From the NCBI GenBank assembly GCA_028823175.1, contig JAPKBZ010000015.1, forward strand, positions 1 through 64,000: a stretch of 64,000 nt of DNA, in the 5' to 3' direction. Position 1 is the first letter of the stretch, and each line of letters begins with the position of its first letter. The notes below the pieces were generated by a model. The model saw nothing but the letters and a program-made list of their open reading frames with translations, had not been told where the DNA came from and made no database searches. The position numbers were made by a program, and so were the translations under genes. Shown here piece by piece: positions 42,449 to 52,433 of the stretch. The stretch is from Myxococcota bacterium. Its GTDB lineage: Bacteria; Myxococcota_A; UBA9160; UBA4427.

Positions 42449-43630
42449 GTGGCTCAATGGTCCAACTGGTCGGGGCGCCTTCGCGCCGAACCCGCTTCCA
42501 TCGTCTCGGTCCAAGACGAATCCCAAGTGGTCGAGGCCATTGCCTCCGCCCGGCGGAACGGACAGCGCGTCGGAGTCGCGGGCGCGTGCCACAGCCACTC
42601 CCCTCTGGTCCGTACCGAGGGCGTCCTGGTGGACATCACCGGCCTTGCCGGGGTCATCGCCGTGGACCCGGAGGCGGGCTCTGCGAGGATCCGAGCGGGC
42701 ACCCGAATCTCAGAGCTTGGCGAACCCCTGCGCGCCCGGGGCGTGGCGCTCATCAACCAGGGCGACATCGATCGCCAGAGCCTGGGCGGGGCACTGGCCA
42801 CGGGAACCCACGGCACGGGCGCCCGCCTGCGAAACCTCTCAGCGGGGCTACTCGGCGCGCGCATCGCCCTGGGCGACGGCCGCGTCGTGGAGTGCTCTCC
42901 CGATCAGGAGCCCGAGCTCTTCCAGGCCACGCGGCTGAATCTCGGCGGCCTCGGCGTAGTGACCGAGTTGACCGTGGCCGTAAGGCCCGCCTACCGGCTG
43001 CGGGAGCGACTCTGGCTCGAAGACCTCGACGCGGTCCTCGACCGCATCGAACCCCTCATCCACGCCACCCGGCATTTTGAATTTTTCTGGATGCCCGGGA
43101 GCCAGAGGGCCGCCTGCAAGGCCATCGAAGAGACGGAGGACGCACCCGTCTACCCCCTAGCCGAGGAGGGCAAGCGGGTGGCTTGGAGCGATCAAGTGCT
43201 CGCTAACGAACGCCCGGACAAACACTCGGAGATGGAGTACTCGGTTCCCCGGGAACAGGGCCCCGCGTGCTTTCGTCAGCTCGCCGAGATGCTCCAGCGC
43301 GATTTTCCCGAACTCGCGTGGCCCCTGGAATACCGAAGCCTGGCCGAAGATGACGTCTGGCTCTCCACTGCCTACGAAAGGCCCACGGCGACCCTCTCGG
43401 TTCACCAGGGAATCGACGCCCCGGACGAACCGGTATTCCGAGCCTGCGAGGCCCTCTTCAAGGAATTCGCCGGTCGTCCGCATTGGGGCAAAGTTCATTA
43501 CCGGAGCGGAGGGGAGTTGGCCGATCTCCACCCGAGATGGGCCGACTGGTGGCGGGTTCGCGACGCCTGGGATCCCGAGGATCGATTCCTCGGCCCCCAC
43601 CTCGAATCCCTCCGCGAAGCGCGCGACTGA
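42449..43630 (+). CDS. FAD-linked oxidase with D-arabinono-1,4-lactone oxidase-type C-terminal domain
   Basis: EPASIVSVQDESQVVEAIASARRNGQRVGVAGACHSHSPLVRTEGVLVDITGLAGV; LGGALATGTHGTG; C-terminal GKVHYRSGGELADLHPRWADWWRVRDAWDPEDRFLGPHL. Confidence 0.9.
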   Translation: MAQWSNWSGRLRAEPASIVSVQDESQVVEAIASARRNGQRVGVAGACHSHSPLVRTEGVLVDITGLAGVIAVDPEAGSARIRAGTRISELGEPLRARGVALINQGDIDRQSLGGALATGTHGTGARLRNLSAGLLGARIALGDGRVVECSPDQEPELFQATRLNLGGLGVVTELTVAVRPAYRLRERLWLEDLDAVLDRIEPLIHATRHFEFFWMPGSQRAACKAIEETEDAPVYPLAEEGKRVAWSDQVLANERPDKHSEMEYSVPREQGPACFRQLAEMLQRDFPELAWPLEYRSLAEDDVWLSTAYERPTATLSVHQGIDAPDEPVFRACEALFKEFAGRPHWGKVHYRSGGELADLHPRWADWWRVRDAWDPEDRFLGPHLESLREARD

Positions 43631-43677
43631 TTCACTCCAGGGGCGAGTTGCCGCGAGGCATCGTCTATGGTTTGGCT

Positions 43678-44742
43678 ATGGCTGCAGACGAATTGATCTT
43701 TGACCCGGGAGTGCTGAAAGACGAAGCGCTCTGCGAGTTCCAGGGCTACCGCGCCGCTGAACGCCACGGAGGTGTCGCCATCCTCCCCTGGCGGGCGGCC
43801 TGGCTCGAGGCCACGGCGGCGGGGGTAGCCGCCGTGGGCTCGGCCCCCTCCCGCGAAGAGGGAAGTTTTCGCCAGGGCCTGGTCCACCTTCAAAAGAGCC
43901 GGGCGGCCACCTGGCGGGATCTGGGCCACGCGTGGCAGCTCATCGAGACCGGCGGGCGGCTGCTCATCTGCGGCGGAAACGAATTGGGGATCCGGTCGGC
44001 GGTCAAACGATTGGGCCAGGAGTTGGGCCAGGAAGCGCGGGTACTCGCCAATCGGCGTCATGCGCGCATCGTCGCGTTCGAGCGGACTGAAACTTCCGCC
44101 CCCAAGCCCGCTCCCGCCAGCCAGATAACCTTGTCCCTGCCCCAGGGAACTAGCCAGGCCCTTCACGCCGAGCCCGGCGTATTCAGCGCCAAACGCCTCG
44201 ACCTGGGCACCGAGCTCCTGCTCGAAACCCTCGCCGAGCAACCCCCTCCCCAGCGCGTGCTCGATCTCGGCTGCGGCATTGGGCCACTGGCCCTCTCGGC
44301 CCTGCTCCGCTGGCCCGATGCCCGGGCTCTGCTCCTCGACGGTGATATTCGCGCCGTGGCCAGCGGGACGCGGAACGCCGAGAGCCTGGGCGTCGAGTCG
44401 CGATCCCGGGTCGAGTGGTGGGACGCCGAGGAAGCCTGCCCCGAGGACGAGTTCGACCTCGCTCTAGTCAACCCTCCCTTCCACGGCGGAAAAGAGGTCG
44501 ACCTGCGCCCTGCCCAGGCCATGTTCACCCGCCTGACCGAGGCGCTGTCTCGGGGAGGTCGCGCCCTCATCGTCGCCAACCGAACGCTTCCCTACGAGCG
44601 CAGCCTCTCGGCGGCGGGTTCCATGGAAATTCTTCGGGCCGAACGGGGCTACAAAATCATCGGCTTCACTCGGGGCCGGGCCAGCAGCACTCCGGCATCC
44701 GGCCGCCCGCGAGGGGGCCGATCCCGCTCAAGGTCGAGTTGA
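43678..44742 (+). CDS. RsmC/RlmG-like class I SAM-dependent methyltransferase
   Basis: Motif I VLDLGCGIGPLALSALL and NPPF-type motif DLALVNPPFHGGKEVD; duplicated N-terminal domain organisation. Confidence 0.88.
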   Translation: MAADELIFDPGVLKDEALCEFQGYRAAERHGGVAILPWRAAWLEATAAGVAAVGSAPSREEGSFRQGLVHLQKSRAATWRDLGHAWQLIETGGRLLICGGNELGIRSAVKRLGQELGQEARVLANRRHARIVAFERTETSAPKPAPASQITLSLPQGTSQALHAEPGVFSAKRLDLGTELLLETLAEQPPPQRVLDLGCGIGPLALSALLRWPDARALLLDGDIRAVASGTRNAESLGVESRSRVEWWDAEEACPEDEFDLALVNPPFHGGKEVDLRPAQAMFTRLTEALSRGGRALIVANRTLPYERSLSAAGSMEILRAERGYKIIGFTRGRASSTPASGRPRGGRSRSRSS

Positions 44743-44825
44743 GACCAACCCGTGTCTCTCGCGGGATGGGCTAGCCTCCACGGGCTCCGCGTCATCATGA
44801 CAGCGAGCAAAAACCGAGGTCAAGC

Positions 44826-45428
44826 TTGCCGGACAGACCCCATATTCCCAATTTGCGGTCCTCCTCCCTTGCCCGTGGGCTCGCCCTCGCCCTGACCGCC
44901 GGGGGGCTACTCGCACTGAGCACTCCGCCAGCGGCCGGGGGCCAAATCAAGCAGCGAACCGTCGAAGAGCCGGCCACGGCGGACCAGATCAAATCAAGTC
45001 GTCAACGCGAACTCGCCAAGACGCTCTCTCGGCGTCATCTCGGCACCCCCCTCACTGGCGGAGAAATTCGCGACCTCGAAATCATCCAGCGCCTCCTCGA
45101 CAGCCAGTCCATCGAGCGGGAAGACGTCTTCGAACAGCAGGCCCTGGGCCTCGCCCTCGGCGATGTCATGGCCCAGAACCTGGACCTTCATTGGGTGGTG
45201 GTGGACGACGATTACGGCCGAAGCCGGGCCCTTCGCTGGAAGCAGGAGGAAGATCTCTTCTTCCCTGTCACGCTCTTCTCGAAACGAATCCAGCAGGGTC
45301 GACCCGTCGAAGTTCACGAACTCTACGACGTGGTCGCCGACCGGGTCGCCACCCTCAAGGCCCGTTCCCTCCCCCGCCGACGCGGGCGAGCCGTCATCCC
45401 CCCCCGACCCAAAAAACAAAGCGACTAA
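44826..45428 (+). CDS. Secreted DUF3806-like protein
   Basis: Signal peptide; QALGLALGDVMAQNLDLHWVVVDDDYGRSRALRWKQEEDLFFPVTLFSKRIQQGRPVEVHELYD. Confidence 0.7.
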   Translation: MPDRPHIPNLRSSSLARGLALALTAGGLLALSTPPAAGGQIKQRTVEEPATADQIKSSRQRELAKTLSRRHLGTPLTGGEIRDLEIIQRLLDSQSIEREDVFEQQALGLALGDVMAQNLDLHWVVVDDDYGRSRALRWKQEEDLFFPVTLFSKRIQQGRPVEVHELYDVVADRVATLKARSLPRRRGRAVIPPRPKKQSD

Positions 45429-45786
45429 TCCTCTGGCGATTATGCGCCACGCCCCGGTAGACGAGTTCTACGCCCCAGACCAGGGGAACCGAGCCCAGCA
45501 CGCGCGCGGTTCGTGGATAACCGAGGGCTCCGAGAATAAAAAGCAGCGCCCGGCCACCCCGCAGCACTCTCCCCTCGCCATCGATCACATGGAGCGCATC
45601 TGCGCATTCCCGGCGAAGAGATTCGGTCATGGGCGGTGACGGAGCTTCCTGATAGGCGACGACCTCGAGCCGGTCGGCCACGTCGATCTCCTGGCACCGT
45701 TCCGCCGCCCGGCGACACAAAGCGCATTCGCCATCCCAGAGAACCAGAGGGCGCCGCGCTGCCGAGTCCCGCAAGAGCTCACTCAT
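45394..45786 (-). CDS. DCC-family thiol-disulfide oxidoreductase (DUF393)
   Basis: LVLWDGECALCRRAAERCQEID; ADALHVIDGEGRVLRGGRALLFIL. Confidence 0.92.
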   Translation of the reverse strand: MSELLRDSAARRPLVLWDGECALCRRAAERCQEIDVADRLEVVAYQEAPSPPMTESLRRECADALHVIDGEGRVLRGGRALLFILGALGYPRTARVLGSVPLVWGVELVYRGVAHNRQRISRFVFWVGGG

Positions 45787-45827
45787 AGCAACCAGAGTAG
45801 CCGAGCCCGCCCCCGAGGCACAGGAAC

Positions 45828-47144
45828 TCAGGCCTCGAGCGCGTCCTTTGCCTTGAGATCAGCGACCAGGGTCCGAGCCGCCAGGGCGTAGTGGAGCACA
45901 GACCAGGCAGCGAAGGTGACGACCACGGACAGCAACGCGTAGCGCAAGGACTCGATGCCGAACGAACCCTGCAGCAGATCGCTCAGGATGCCGACCACCT
46001 GGGGACCGAGGCCGAGGCCGATGAGGTTGATCACGAAGAGCAGAATCGCCGAAGCCGTCGCCCGCATCCGCGGCGGAACGATGCTCTGGGTCGTCGCGAA
46101 AGTCGGCCCAAGGTACATGCCACCGAGAAATGAGCCCGGAAAAGAGAGGATCAAAGCCATACGACCATCAGGCCACAAGTAGAGGAGGAATGCGAAGGGG
46201 ATATAGATCGCCGTGGCGATCGCCGGCACCCACATATGCCAACGAAGATCCCGGACCGCGAGCCGATCGCTCAGGAAGCCCCCCAGATAGGTGCCCGCGA
46301 CGCCGCCTGTGAAGCCGAGAGCGGCGAGCCAGGTCCCGAGCTCGCCACTCGGGATGCCGTGGGAGCGCATAAAGAACGCGGCGACAAAGGCGCTCGCGCC
46401 ATAGCCGTAGAAGGCGTGTAGCGCGGCCCCGAAGGCCATGTGGCGGAAGGAGCGAAGGGAGAGCATAAAGCGCAGCACCTCCCGGGTATTCTCTCCTTCC
46501 CCGTTGCTGGCCACTCCGTCCCGAGCGCCCCGGGGCGGCTCGGGCAGGGTCAGCTTTACGATGATGGCTAGAAAACAACCCGGAAGCCCCACGACCATGA
46601 AAGCCACGCGCCAGTCGAAGAACTCGTTGAGCCAACCCCCCGCCCAGAATCCAATGGCACCCCCAATGGGAATTCCCAAGGAGTAGATCGAGAGCGCTGT
46701 CGCCCGGCGCTCGGGTGGAAAATAATCGGAGATCAATGAGTGGGCGGGCGGACTGCAGCCCGCCTCGCCAATGCCCACGCCCACCCGCGCCAGGGCAAGC
46801 TGGGCAAAGCTGCGGGCCAACCCGGTGGCCGCCGTCATGCTACTCCAGACCAAAATGGCCAGGGCGATGATCGTCGTGCGCTTCCCGCGGTCGGCCCAAC
46901 GCGCGATGGGAATCCCCATAATGGTATACAAGAGCGCAAACGCGATCCCCGACAGGAATCCGAGGTAGGTATCCGAAACGTCGAAAGTTTCTTTGATGTC
47001 CTCGAGCAGGATCGAGAGGATCGAACGGTCGACGAAGTTAAAAACGTAAACGACGACCAGCAACCCCAGGGCGTATCGACTGGCTCCAACCGAGAGGGGC
47101 GCGGGTCCAACAGTGCGAGGAGCCGTTGTCTCGAGGGCGGGCAT
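45828..47144 (-). CDS. MFS transporter (spinster-like)
   Basis: 12-TM pattern; FVDRSILSILLEDIKETFDVSDTYLGFLSGIAFALLYTIMGIPIARWADRGKRTTIIALAILVWSSMTAATGLARSFAQLALARVGVGIGEAGCSPPAHSLISDYFPPERR. Confidence 0.95.
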   Translation of the reverse strand: MPALETTAPRTVGPAPLSVGASRYALGLLVVVYVFNFVDRSILSILLEDIKETFDVSDTYLGFLSGIAFALLYTIMGIPIARWADRGKRTTIIALAILVWSSMTAATGLARSFAQLALARVGVGIGEAGCSPPAHSLISDYFPPERRATALSIYSLGIPIGGAIGFWAGGWLNEFFDWRVAFMVVGLPGCFLAIIVKLTLPEPPRGARDGVASNGEGENTREVLRFMLSLRSFRHMAFGAALHAFYGYGASAFVAAFFMRSHGIPSGELGTWLAALGFTGGVAGTYLGGFLSDRLAVRDLRWHMWVPAIATAIYIPFAFLLYLWPDGRMALILSFPGSFLGGMYLGPTFATTQSIVPPRMRATASAILLFVINLIGLGLGPQVVGILSDLLQGSFGIESLRYALLSVVVTFAAWSVLHYALAARTLVADLKAKDALEA

Positions 47145-47299
47145 CGTAAAAGCCTACCACCTTCTCTCCTCGTCCCATTTTTTTCTTTACAGGGCGAGAT
47201 CCAGGCGCAGGAAGACGGCTGGCGAGATCCAACGCGTTGGGCGAGCCTATACGCCCATCGACCACGACCGGCAGCGGCCACGAATCAGCGAACGGAATC

Positions 47300-48838
47300 A
47301 TGAGCGGCAAAGAAGAAAGCGACAGCGGGCCAAGCACCCACGCCCAGCCGACCCGGGAAATCATCGTCGTCGGCGGAAGCGCGGCGGGGCTCTTCGCAGC
47401 ACTCGCCCTTTCCCGCCAGGGCCACCGGGTCACCGTCCTCGAGGGCGAATCCCTGCCCGCTTGCGACTCCCCCATGGAGGCGTTCGACCTCTGGGAGCGG
47501 AGAGGCGCTCCCCAGACGCGTCATTCCCACGCCTTCCTCGCGCGCCTCCACAACGGCATCCGCGAGAGGGCCCCCAAACTCTATGAAGAACTAATCGCCG
47601 CCGGAGCCGCGCCCCTGCCCTTCAGCGATCTCGTCCGAGGCACTTTCAAAAACCCGGAACTCGTCCCCGAGGACGATGAGATCGTCTTGCTGGCGTGTCG
47701 CCGAATCACCTTGGACTGGACCCTGCGCCGCCATATCGAAGAGTCGACCTCGGCTCGTTACCGGGCGGGCATCAAGGTGACTGGCCTCGTCGCCCAGCTC
47801 GACGAGGCGTCCGGCCTGCCCCGAGTAGAAGGCGTCGAGATCCTGAACTCGGAGGGCGAGCAAGAGACCCTGCCGGCCGACCTGGTCGTTGACGCCTCTG
47901 GCCGAAATACCCAACTCGCCCAATGGCTCGAAGCCATCGGAGCCGCAGCCCTCGAAAAGGACTCCGAGGGCTGCGGAATCTTCTACTGCTCGCGCTTCTA
48001 CCGGGTCATCGAAGGCGTCACCCCGCCCACCCTCGAGGGCCCCATCGGTGGCGACCTCGGCTACCTCAAATACGCAATCTTCATGGGGGATTCGCAGATC
48101 TTCTCGATCACCCTCGCCGCTTCCCCAGGCGACGATGCCCTGCGCAAGGTCCGCGACGCCGAAACCTTCCAGGCCGTCGCGCAGTCACTTCCCACGACGG
48201 GGCCGTGGGTGGCGCCCGAAGTTTCCGAACCCATCACCGACGTCTACACCTACGCCAATCTCAAGAACACGCTTCGGTACTTCGTACGAGACGAGAAGCC
48301 CCTGGCATTGGGGGTCTACCCCATCGGCGACGCCCTGATGCACCAGAACCCCATCTCGGGCCGGGGCTGTACGTCGGCCTGGATTTCCGCCTGGCTGCTC
48401 GCCGACGCCTACGCCCACCACCCCGACGACGCCCTCGCCTTCGCCCAGGAAATCGACGCGGGCATCGCCAGGGAACTCGTCCCCTGGTACGCAAACTCGC
48501 TCGAGCAGGATCGCGCCGCCAAGGAGCGCGACCAGGTCGACAACCGGGGCGACGACCCCTTCGCCTTCCAGCGCGACGACGGCACAATCGACCCCAAAGC
48601 CTACATGCGCTCGGTCCTCGTACACGGCCTGGTTCCCGCGCTGCGCGAGGATATCGTGGTTCTTCGAGCCTTCATGCGGGTCTTCAACATGCTCGACAGC
48701 CCCCAAGACCTGATGGCCGCCCCAGACCTTCTTACGCGAGTCCTGGCGATCTGGCAGGGCCGAGAGGAACGCGAACCACTCAGACTGGGCCCGACCCGGG
48801 CGGAAATGCTCGAAGAAATCACCCCGCCGCCAGTGTGA
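47300..48838 (+). CDS. FAD-dependent oxidoreductase / flavin halogenase-like monooxygenase
   Basis: REIIVVGGSAAGLFAALALSRQGHRVTVLEGESL; GDALMHQNPISGRGCTSAWISAWLLADA; ATG 47300 preferred. Confidence 0.88.
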   Translation: MSGKEESDSGPSTHAQPTREIIVVGGSAAGLFAALALSRQGHRVTVLEGESLPACDSPMEAFDLWERRGAPQTRHSHAFLARLHNGIRERAPKLYEELIAAGAAPLPFSDLVRGTFKNPELVPEDDEIVLLACRRITLDWTLRRHIEESTSARYRAGIKVTGLVAQLDEASGLPRVEGVEILNSEGEQETLPADLVVDASGRNTQLAQWLEAIGAAALEKDSEGCGIFYCSRFYRVIEGVTPPTLEGPIGGDLGYLKYAIFMGDSQIFSITLAASPGDDALRKVRDAETFQAVAQSLPTTGPWVAPEVSEPITDVYTYANLKNTLRYFVRDEKPLALGVYPIGDALMHQNPISGRGCTSAWISAWLLADAYAHHPDDALAFAQEIDAGIARELVPWYANSLEQDRAAKERDQVDNRGDDPFAFQRDDGTIDPKAYMRSVLVHGLVPALREDIVVLRAFMRVFNMLDSPQDLMAAPDLLTRVLAIWQGREEREPLRLGPTRAEMLEEITPPPV

Positions 48839-48863
48839 TGGGCTGCTATTGATAGGGACTCCG

Positions 48864-49649
48864 ATGACCCAGCCCCCCCCTCCCCTTCAAGAGTCACCCC
48901 GCACCGCCATCGTCACCGGCGCGTCGTCGGGACTCGGCGTGGCCATCGCCCGGGGACTGGGCGCCCTGGGCTGGCGGGTGGCCATCGGTGCCCGGCGAAC
49001 GGATCGCCTCCAGGACACCGCTCGGGAAGTCGAAGAGGCGGGCGGGCGGGCATTCGCCCACGCCCTCGATGTCGCCGACCCGGAATCCGTCGACCGCTTC
49101 TTCACGGCCGTGGAAGCCGAATTCGGGCGGGTGGACGTGGTGGTGAACAATGCGGGGATGAGTCACCCGGGCTTGCTCAAGGACGCCGAACCCGCGGAGA
49201 TCGGCGAAGAAATCGCCGTCAACCTCGCCGGCGCGGCGTACATGTGCCAGAGAGCTCTGGGGCCCCTCTATGCCGCCCGCTCACGCGGCGATTTTATTTT
49301 CATCAGTTCGGATGCCAAGCGCTCTCCCAGACCCTATCAGGCGATCTACACCGCTACCAAGGCGGGCCTCGAAGGCCTCGCCGCGGCGCTGGCCCTGGAA
49401 TTCGAGGGCACCGGCCTGCGCTCTACGGTCATTCGGGTCGGCCCGGCGATGAGCGAATATGCCTCGAATTGGGGGGAGTCCGTCATCACCAAACTCGTAG
49501 AGCGCTGGCAGCATTTCGGTCTGCAGCGCCATCTGGCGATGATGCCCGGCGAAGCCATCGCCCGAGCTGTCGTCACCGCGGTCACGACACCCGAGGGCGT
49601 TCGCATCGATACGCTCGAGGTACAACCCGAGGCGCCCCGCGATCCCTGA
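48864..49649 (+). CDS. Short-chain dehydrogenase/reductase
   Basis: TAIVTGASSGLGVAIARGLGALGWRVAIGARR; VVNNAGMSHPG; YQAIYTATKAGLEGL. Confidence 0.95.
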   Translation: MTQPPPPLQESPRTAIVTGASSGLGVAIARGLGALGWRVAIGARRTDRLQDTAREVEEAGGRAFAHALDVADPESVDRFFTAVEAEFGRVDVVVNNAGMSHPGLLKDAEPAEIGEEIAVNLAGAAYMCQRALGPLYAARSRGDFIFISSDAKRSPRPYQAIYTATKAGLEGLAAALALEFEGTGLRSTVIRVGPAMSEYASNWGESVITKLVERWQHFGLQRHLAMMPGEAIARAVVTAVTTPEGVRIDTLEVQPEAPRDP

Positions 49650-49692
49650 TCGTCTGCGCGCCGGAGCTGAAAAACAACGAAAGGGAATCATC

Positions 49693-50094
49693 ATGGCCGA
49701 GAGCGACCGTTGGGAGCGCGGACTCGAAAAGTTCAAGGAGGTGTACTGCGGCGATGTCGCCCCCCTGCCCAAGGGCAGCAGCGATTTTTTCGACCTGATG
49801 ATGGAGAACCTTTTTGGCGACGTCTGGACGCGCCCGGCCCTCAGCCAACGCGACCGTCGCATGCTCATGCTCGGCGCCATCGCGGCCCTCGGCGAGGGCA
49901 TGACCTTCGGCATCCAGGCCCGGGCGGCGCTCAAGAACGATGAACTCTCGCCCGAACAACTTCGCGAAGTCCTGATCCACCTGACCCAATACGTCGGCTA
50001 TCCCCGGGTCGCGCCCTTGATCGGCGTGGTCGAAAAACAGATCGCCGAAGTTGGCGCCGAAGTGAGCGCCGAGGTCGGCGCCAAAGAGGACTGA
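49693..50094 (+). CDS. Carboxymuconolactone decarboxylase family protein
   Basis: FGDVWTRPALSQRDRRMLMLGAIAALGEGMTFGIQARAALKNDELSPEQLREVLIHLTQYVGYPRVAPLI. Confidence 0.93.
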   Translation: MAESDRWERGLEKFKEVYCGDVAPLPKGSSDFFDLMMENLFGDVWTRPALSQRDRRMLMLGAIAALGEGMTFGIQARAALKNDELSPEQLREVLIHLTQYVGYPRVAPLIGVVEKQIAEVGAEVSAEVGAKED

Positions 50095-50130
50095 AACCGG
50101 GGGCGGACCGCCGGCCGCGGCGGCCCTCGC

Positions 50131-51762
50131 TCAGATCGACCCGGGCTTTCGGCGCCCCAGAAAACCCCGAAAGCTCCCGCCCACCACGCCCACAAGGCAC
50201 ACGTAGGGAAAGAGCCAACCCCAACGCGCATAGACCGTCGGGGAATCCTCAGTATTCCGCGGCAGGAGCACGTCGGCGACGAGGGTCTCCGGCGGGTAGA
50301 GGTGTGCGGTCTCCGCCTCGACCGGGCGCAGGGGCAGGTGGGATACGCGGCGGCCGTTGTAATCCACCACCGCACTCACTCCTGTGCTTGTGCTGCGAAC
50401 CAGGGGAACTCTGTGCTCCACGCTCCGGAATTGGGAAAGGGCCAGGTGCTCCCAGGGTTCGGCGGTATCGCCGTACCAAGCGTCGATGGTCGCGTTGACA
50501 AAGAGTTCCACCCCGCCCGGCAGGCCCGCCACCCGGCGCACAAAGCCCGGGATGATGTCCTCGTAGCAGATCAATGGGCCCAGGGCGGTCACCTGCCCCG
50601 CTCCTTCCAGGACAAATCGCACGGGGCCACTCCCGGCTTCGAGGTGGGCGATCCCCGGAATGCGCTGGCTGAGCCAATCGGGATCCAGCAAGGGCACCGA
50701 CTCACCCAGGGGCACGAGATTGACCTTGTCATAGCGGCCGACCACGACGCCGTCGGGGTCGAGGAGGTAGGCGCTGTTGTATCCGTAGCGCGCGTTGGGC
50801 GCGATGGAGCCGGCCCCCAGGAAAGTGGGCACTCGGTGCTGCGCCATCACCCTCCCCCGGCCCAGAGCACGATCACCCGGAAAGGGGCGCGCGACGCGGT
50901 AGGGGAAGGTTCCCGCCTCGGGCCAGACGATGAATTCGACCCCTCGACCAGCCAATTGGGCCGAGGAGGCGCGCAGACGATCGAGGCGCTCGGCCGCCGA
51001 CATCCCCCCCACTGGAATATTGGGTTGGACGATCCCGACCCGAAGCGAGCGACCGCCCTCGGCCTCGGCGTCGAGAGCGGCCATACGAACGTTGCCGTAG
51101 CCGAACATCAAGGTAGGAATCAGCAGCACCGCGGCCAGATCCCCAATGCGAGTTCTCCGGCTCGTGTGCATCACGACCCCCGCCGCGGCGACCGCCCATA
51201 CGATCACTAAGGCCTCGAGTAGAGGCACTCCCCCGAGTTCGGCGAGTTGCATGAAAGCCGGGGACTCGGCGAAGCCGATCAGCGGTGTGTAGGGAAAGAG
51301 ATTGGGCCAGCTGAATTGCAGGCTCACGAACAGGGCTGCCGGCCAAGCGTAGGACGCCCAGCCCCGCCAGGGCCCGAGACGCAACCCGAGCGCCCAAAGC
51401 GCGTAGGGGACCGACATCCAGAGCGCGAAGAGCACGAGCCCGGCGATCCCCAAAGGCCAGGGCATCCCCGCAAAGCGCACCAGCAATTCGGCGATCCAGG
51501 AGAAGCCGACGAGCCCGATTCCCAAGCCGCCCGCCAGACCGAGCAGCAACGCCTCGCGCCGGGTGACCTGGGGGCGACGGGCGAGCAACAAAAGCGGCAC
51601 AAAACCCAGCCAATGCCCGGGGAGCCAGCCAGCGGGGGGGGCGCCCAAAGCAATCAGCAGGGACGAAAAGGAGGCCAAGACTAAGCTCGGCCCGAACCCC
51701 AATCCAAGAATCCAAGCCCGCATCCCGGGAGCGTGGACGATCGCAGCCGTCGGCGCCAGCAC
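50131..51762 (-). CDS. lnt: Apolipoprotein N-acyltransferase (start possibly ATG 51723)
   Basis: N-terminal TM bundle; nitrilase domain with VEFIVWPEAGTFPYR, YDKVNLVPLGE, LICYEDIIPGFVRR, ELFVNATIDAWYGDTAEPWEHLALSQFRSVEHRVPLVRSTSTGVSAVVDYNGR. Confidence 0.95.
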   Translation of the reverse strand: MLAPTAAIVHAPGMRAWILGLGFGPSLVLASFSSLLIALGAPPAGWLPGHWLGFVPLLLLARRPQVTRREALLLGLAGGLGIGLVGFSWIAELLVRFAGMPWPLGIAGLVLFALWMSVPYALWALGLRLGPWRGWASYAWPAALFVSLQFSWPNLFPYTPLIGFAESPAFMQLAELGGVPLLEALVIVWAVAAAGVVMHTSRRTRIGDLAAVLLIPTLMFGYGNVRMAALDAEAEGGRSLRVGIVQPNIPVGGMSAAERLDRLRASSAQLAGRGVEFIVWPEAGTFPYRVARPFPGDRALGRGRVMAQHRVPTFLGAGSIAPNARYGYNSAYLLDPDGVVVGRYDKVNLVPLGESVPLLDPDWLSQRIPGIAHLEAGSGPVRFVLEGAGQVTALGPLICYEDIIPGFVRRVAGLPGGVELFVNATIDAWYGDTAEPWEHLALSQFRSVEHRVPLVRSTSTGVSAVVDYNGRRVSHLPLRPVEAETAHLYPPETLVADVLLPRNTEDSPTVYARWGWLFPYVCLVGVVGGSFRGFLGRRKPGSI

Positions 51763-51791
51763 CCCATATAGCTCTCCGACCCCGGTGGGAA

Positions 51792-51845
51792 TCGTTGGGG
51801 CAGTTGGGGTCGTCGGGGTAGTTGGGGTCGTCGGGGCAGTTGGGG
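51792..51845 (+). repeat. 9-bp-period GGGG minisatellite (NNGTY-GGGG x6), G-quadruplex-prone
   Basis: Read directly: tcgttgggg cagttgggg tcgtcgggg tagttgggg tcgtcgggg cagttgggg. Confidence 0.95.
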
Positions 51846-51856
51846 TAAACGAAGAA

Positions 51857-52276
51857 TCAGTGCAACGTGCAGGCGACGAAGATTCGGGTCAGAACATCCT
51901 TCACCTTCAATTCCCCGATGTCGGCTCCGGCCTCGTAGAACTGGATTCGGAAATCCGGGGGTTCCTGGGCCGGAAATTCATCGGCGAAGGCCCCGGTGAG
52001 CCGATCGAGAACCTGAACGGCCTGCTCGCGATCCACGTCGGCGAGGTGCACCACCGCGCGTTCACGGGTCATCCGAAAGATCCCGTCCTCGACTCTCAAG
52101 GCGCTCTGGAGATAGTGGATGTACTCGGGAAAAGTCGTGTCGCCCTCGTTAGCCACGAGGCCAACGATGACCGAGGGAACCGAGTACTCGCTCGCGAGTT
52201 TGGAAACCCGGGATACCAAGGCACTGAGCTTGCGGGGATCGTCTGCCAATTCGTCGGTCATAAGAGTTTGAAACAT
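51857..52276 (-). CDS. Hypothetical protein; possible degenerate GGDEF-like domain
   Basis: SVPSVIVGLVANEGDTTFPEYIHYLQSALRVEDGIFRMTRERAVVHLADVDREQAVQVLDRLTGAFADEF follows the order of GGDEF secondary structure but lacks a GG(D/E)EF motif. Start uncertain (52276 or 52261). Confidence 0.55.
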   Translation of the reverse strand: MFQTLMTDELADDPRKLSALVSRVSKLASEYSVPSVIVGLVANEGDTTFPEYIHYLQSALRVEDGIFRMTRERAVVHLADVDREQAVQVLDRLTGAFADEFPAQEPPDFRIQFYEAGADIGELKVKDVLTRIFVACTLH

Positions 52277-52433
52277 ACACCGAACACATCGGACGCGATC
52301 CTCCAAATCTTTAGCCAAACCCAAAAACTTTCGCCGGGGCAAAATGCCCCAACTTTTCACCCCTCCGTCCTCGGGCAGGCGCCCGGTGGGGTGCTAAACA
52401 GTCGGACCAGCGAACAGGAGGAGTTCTGTCCCC

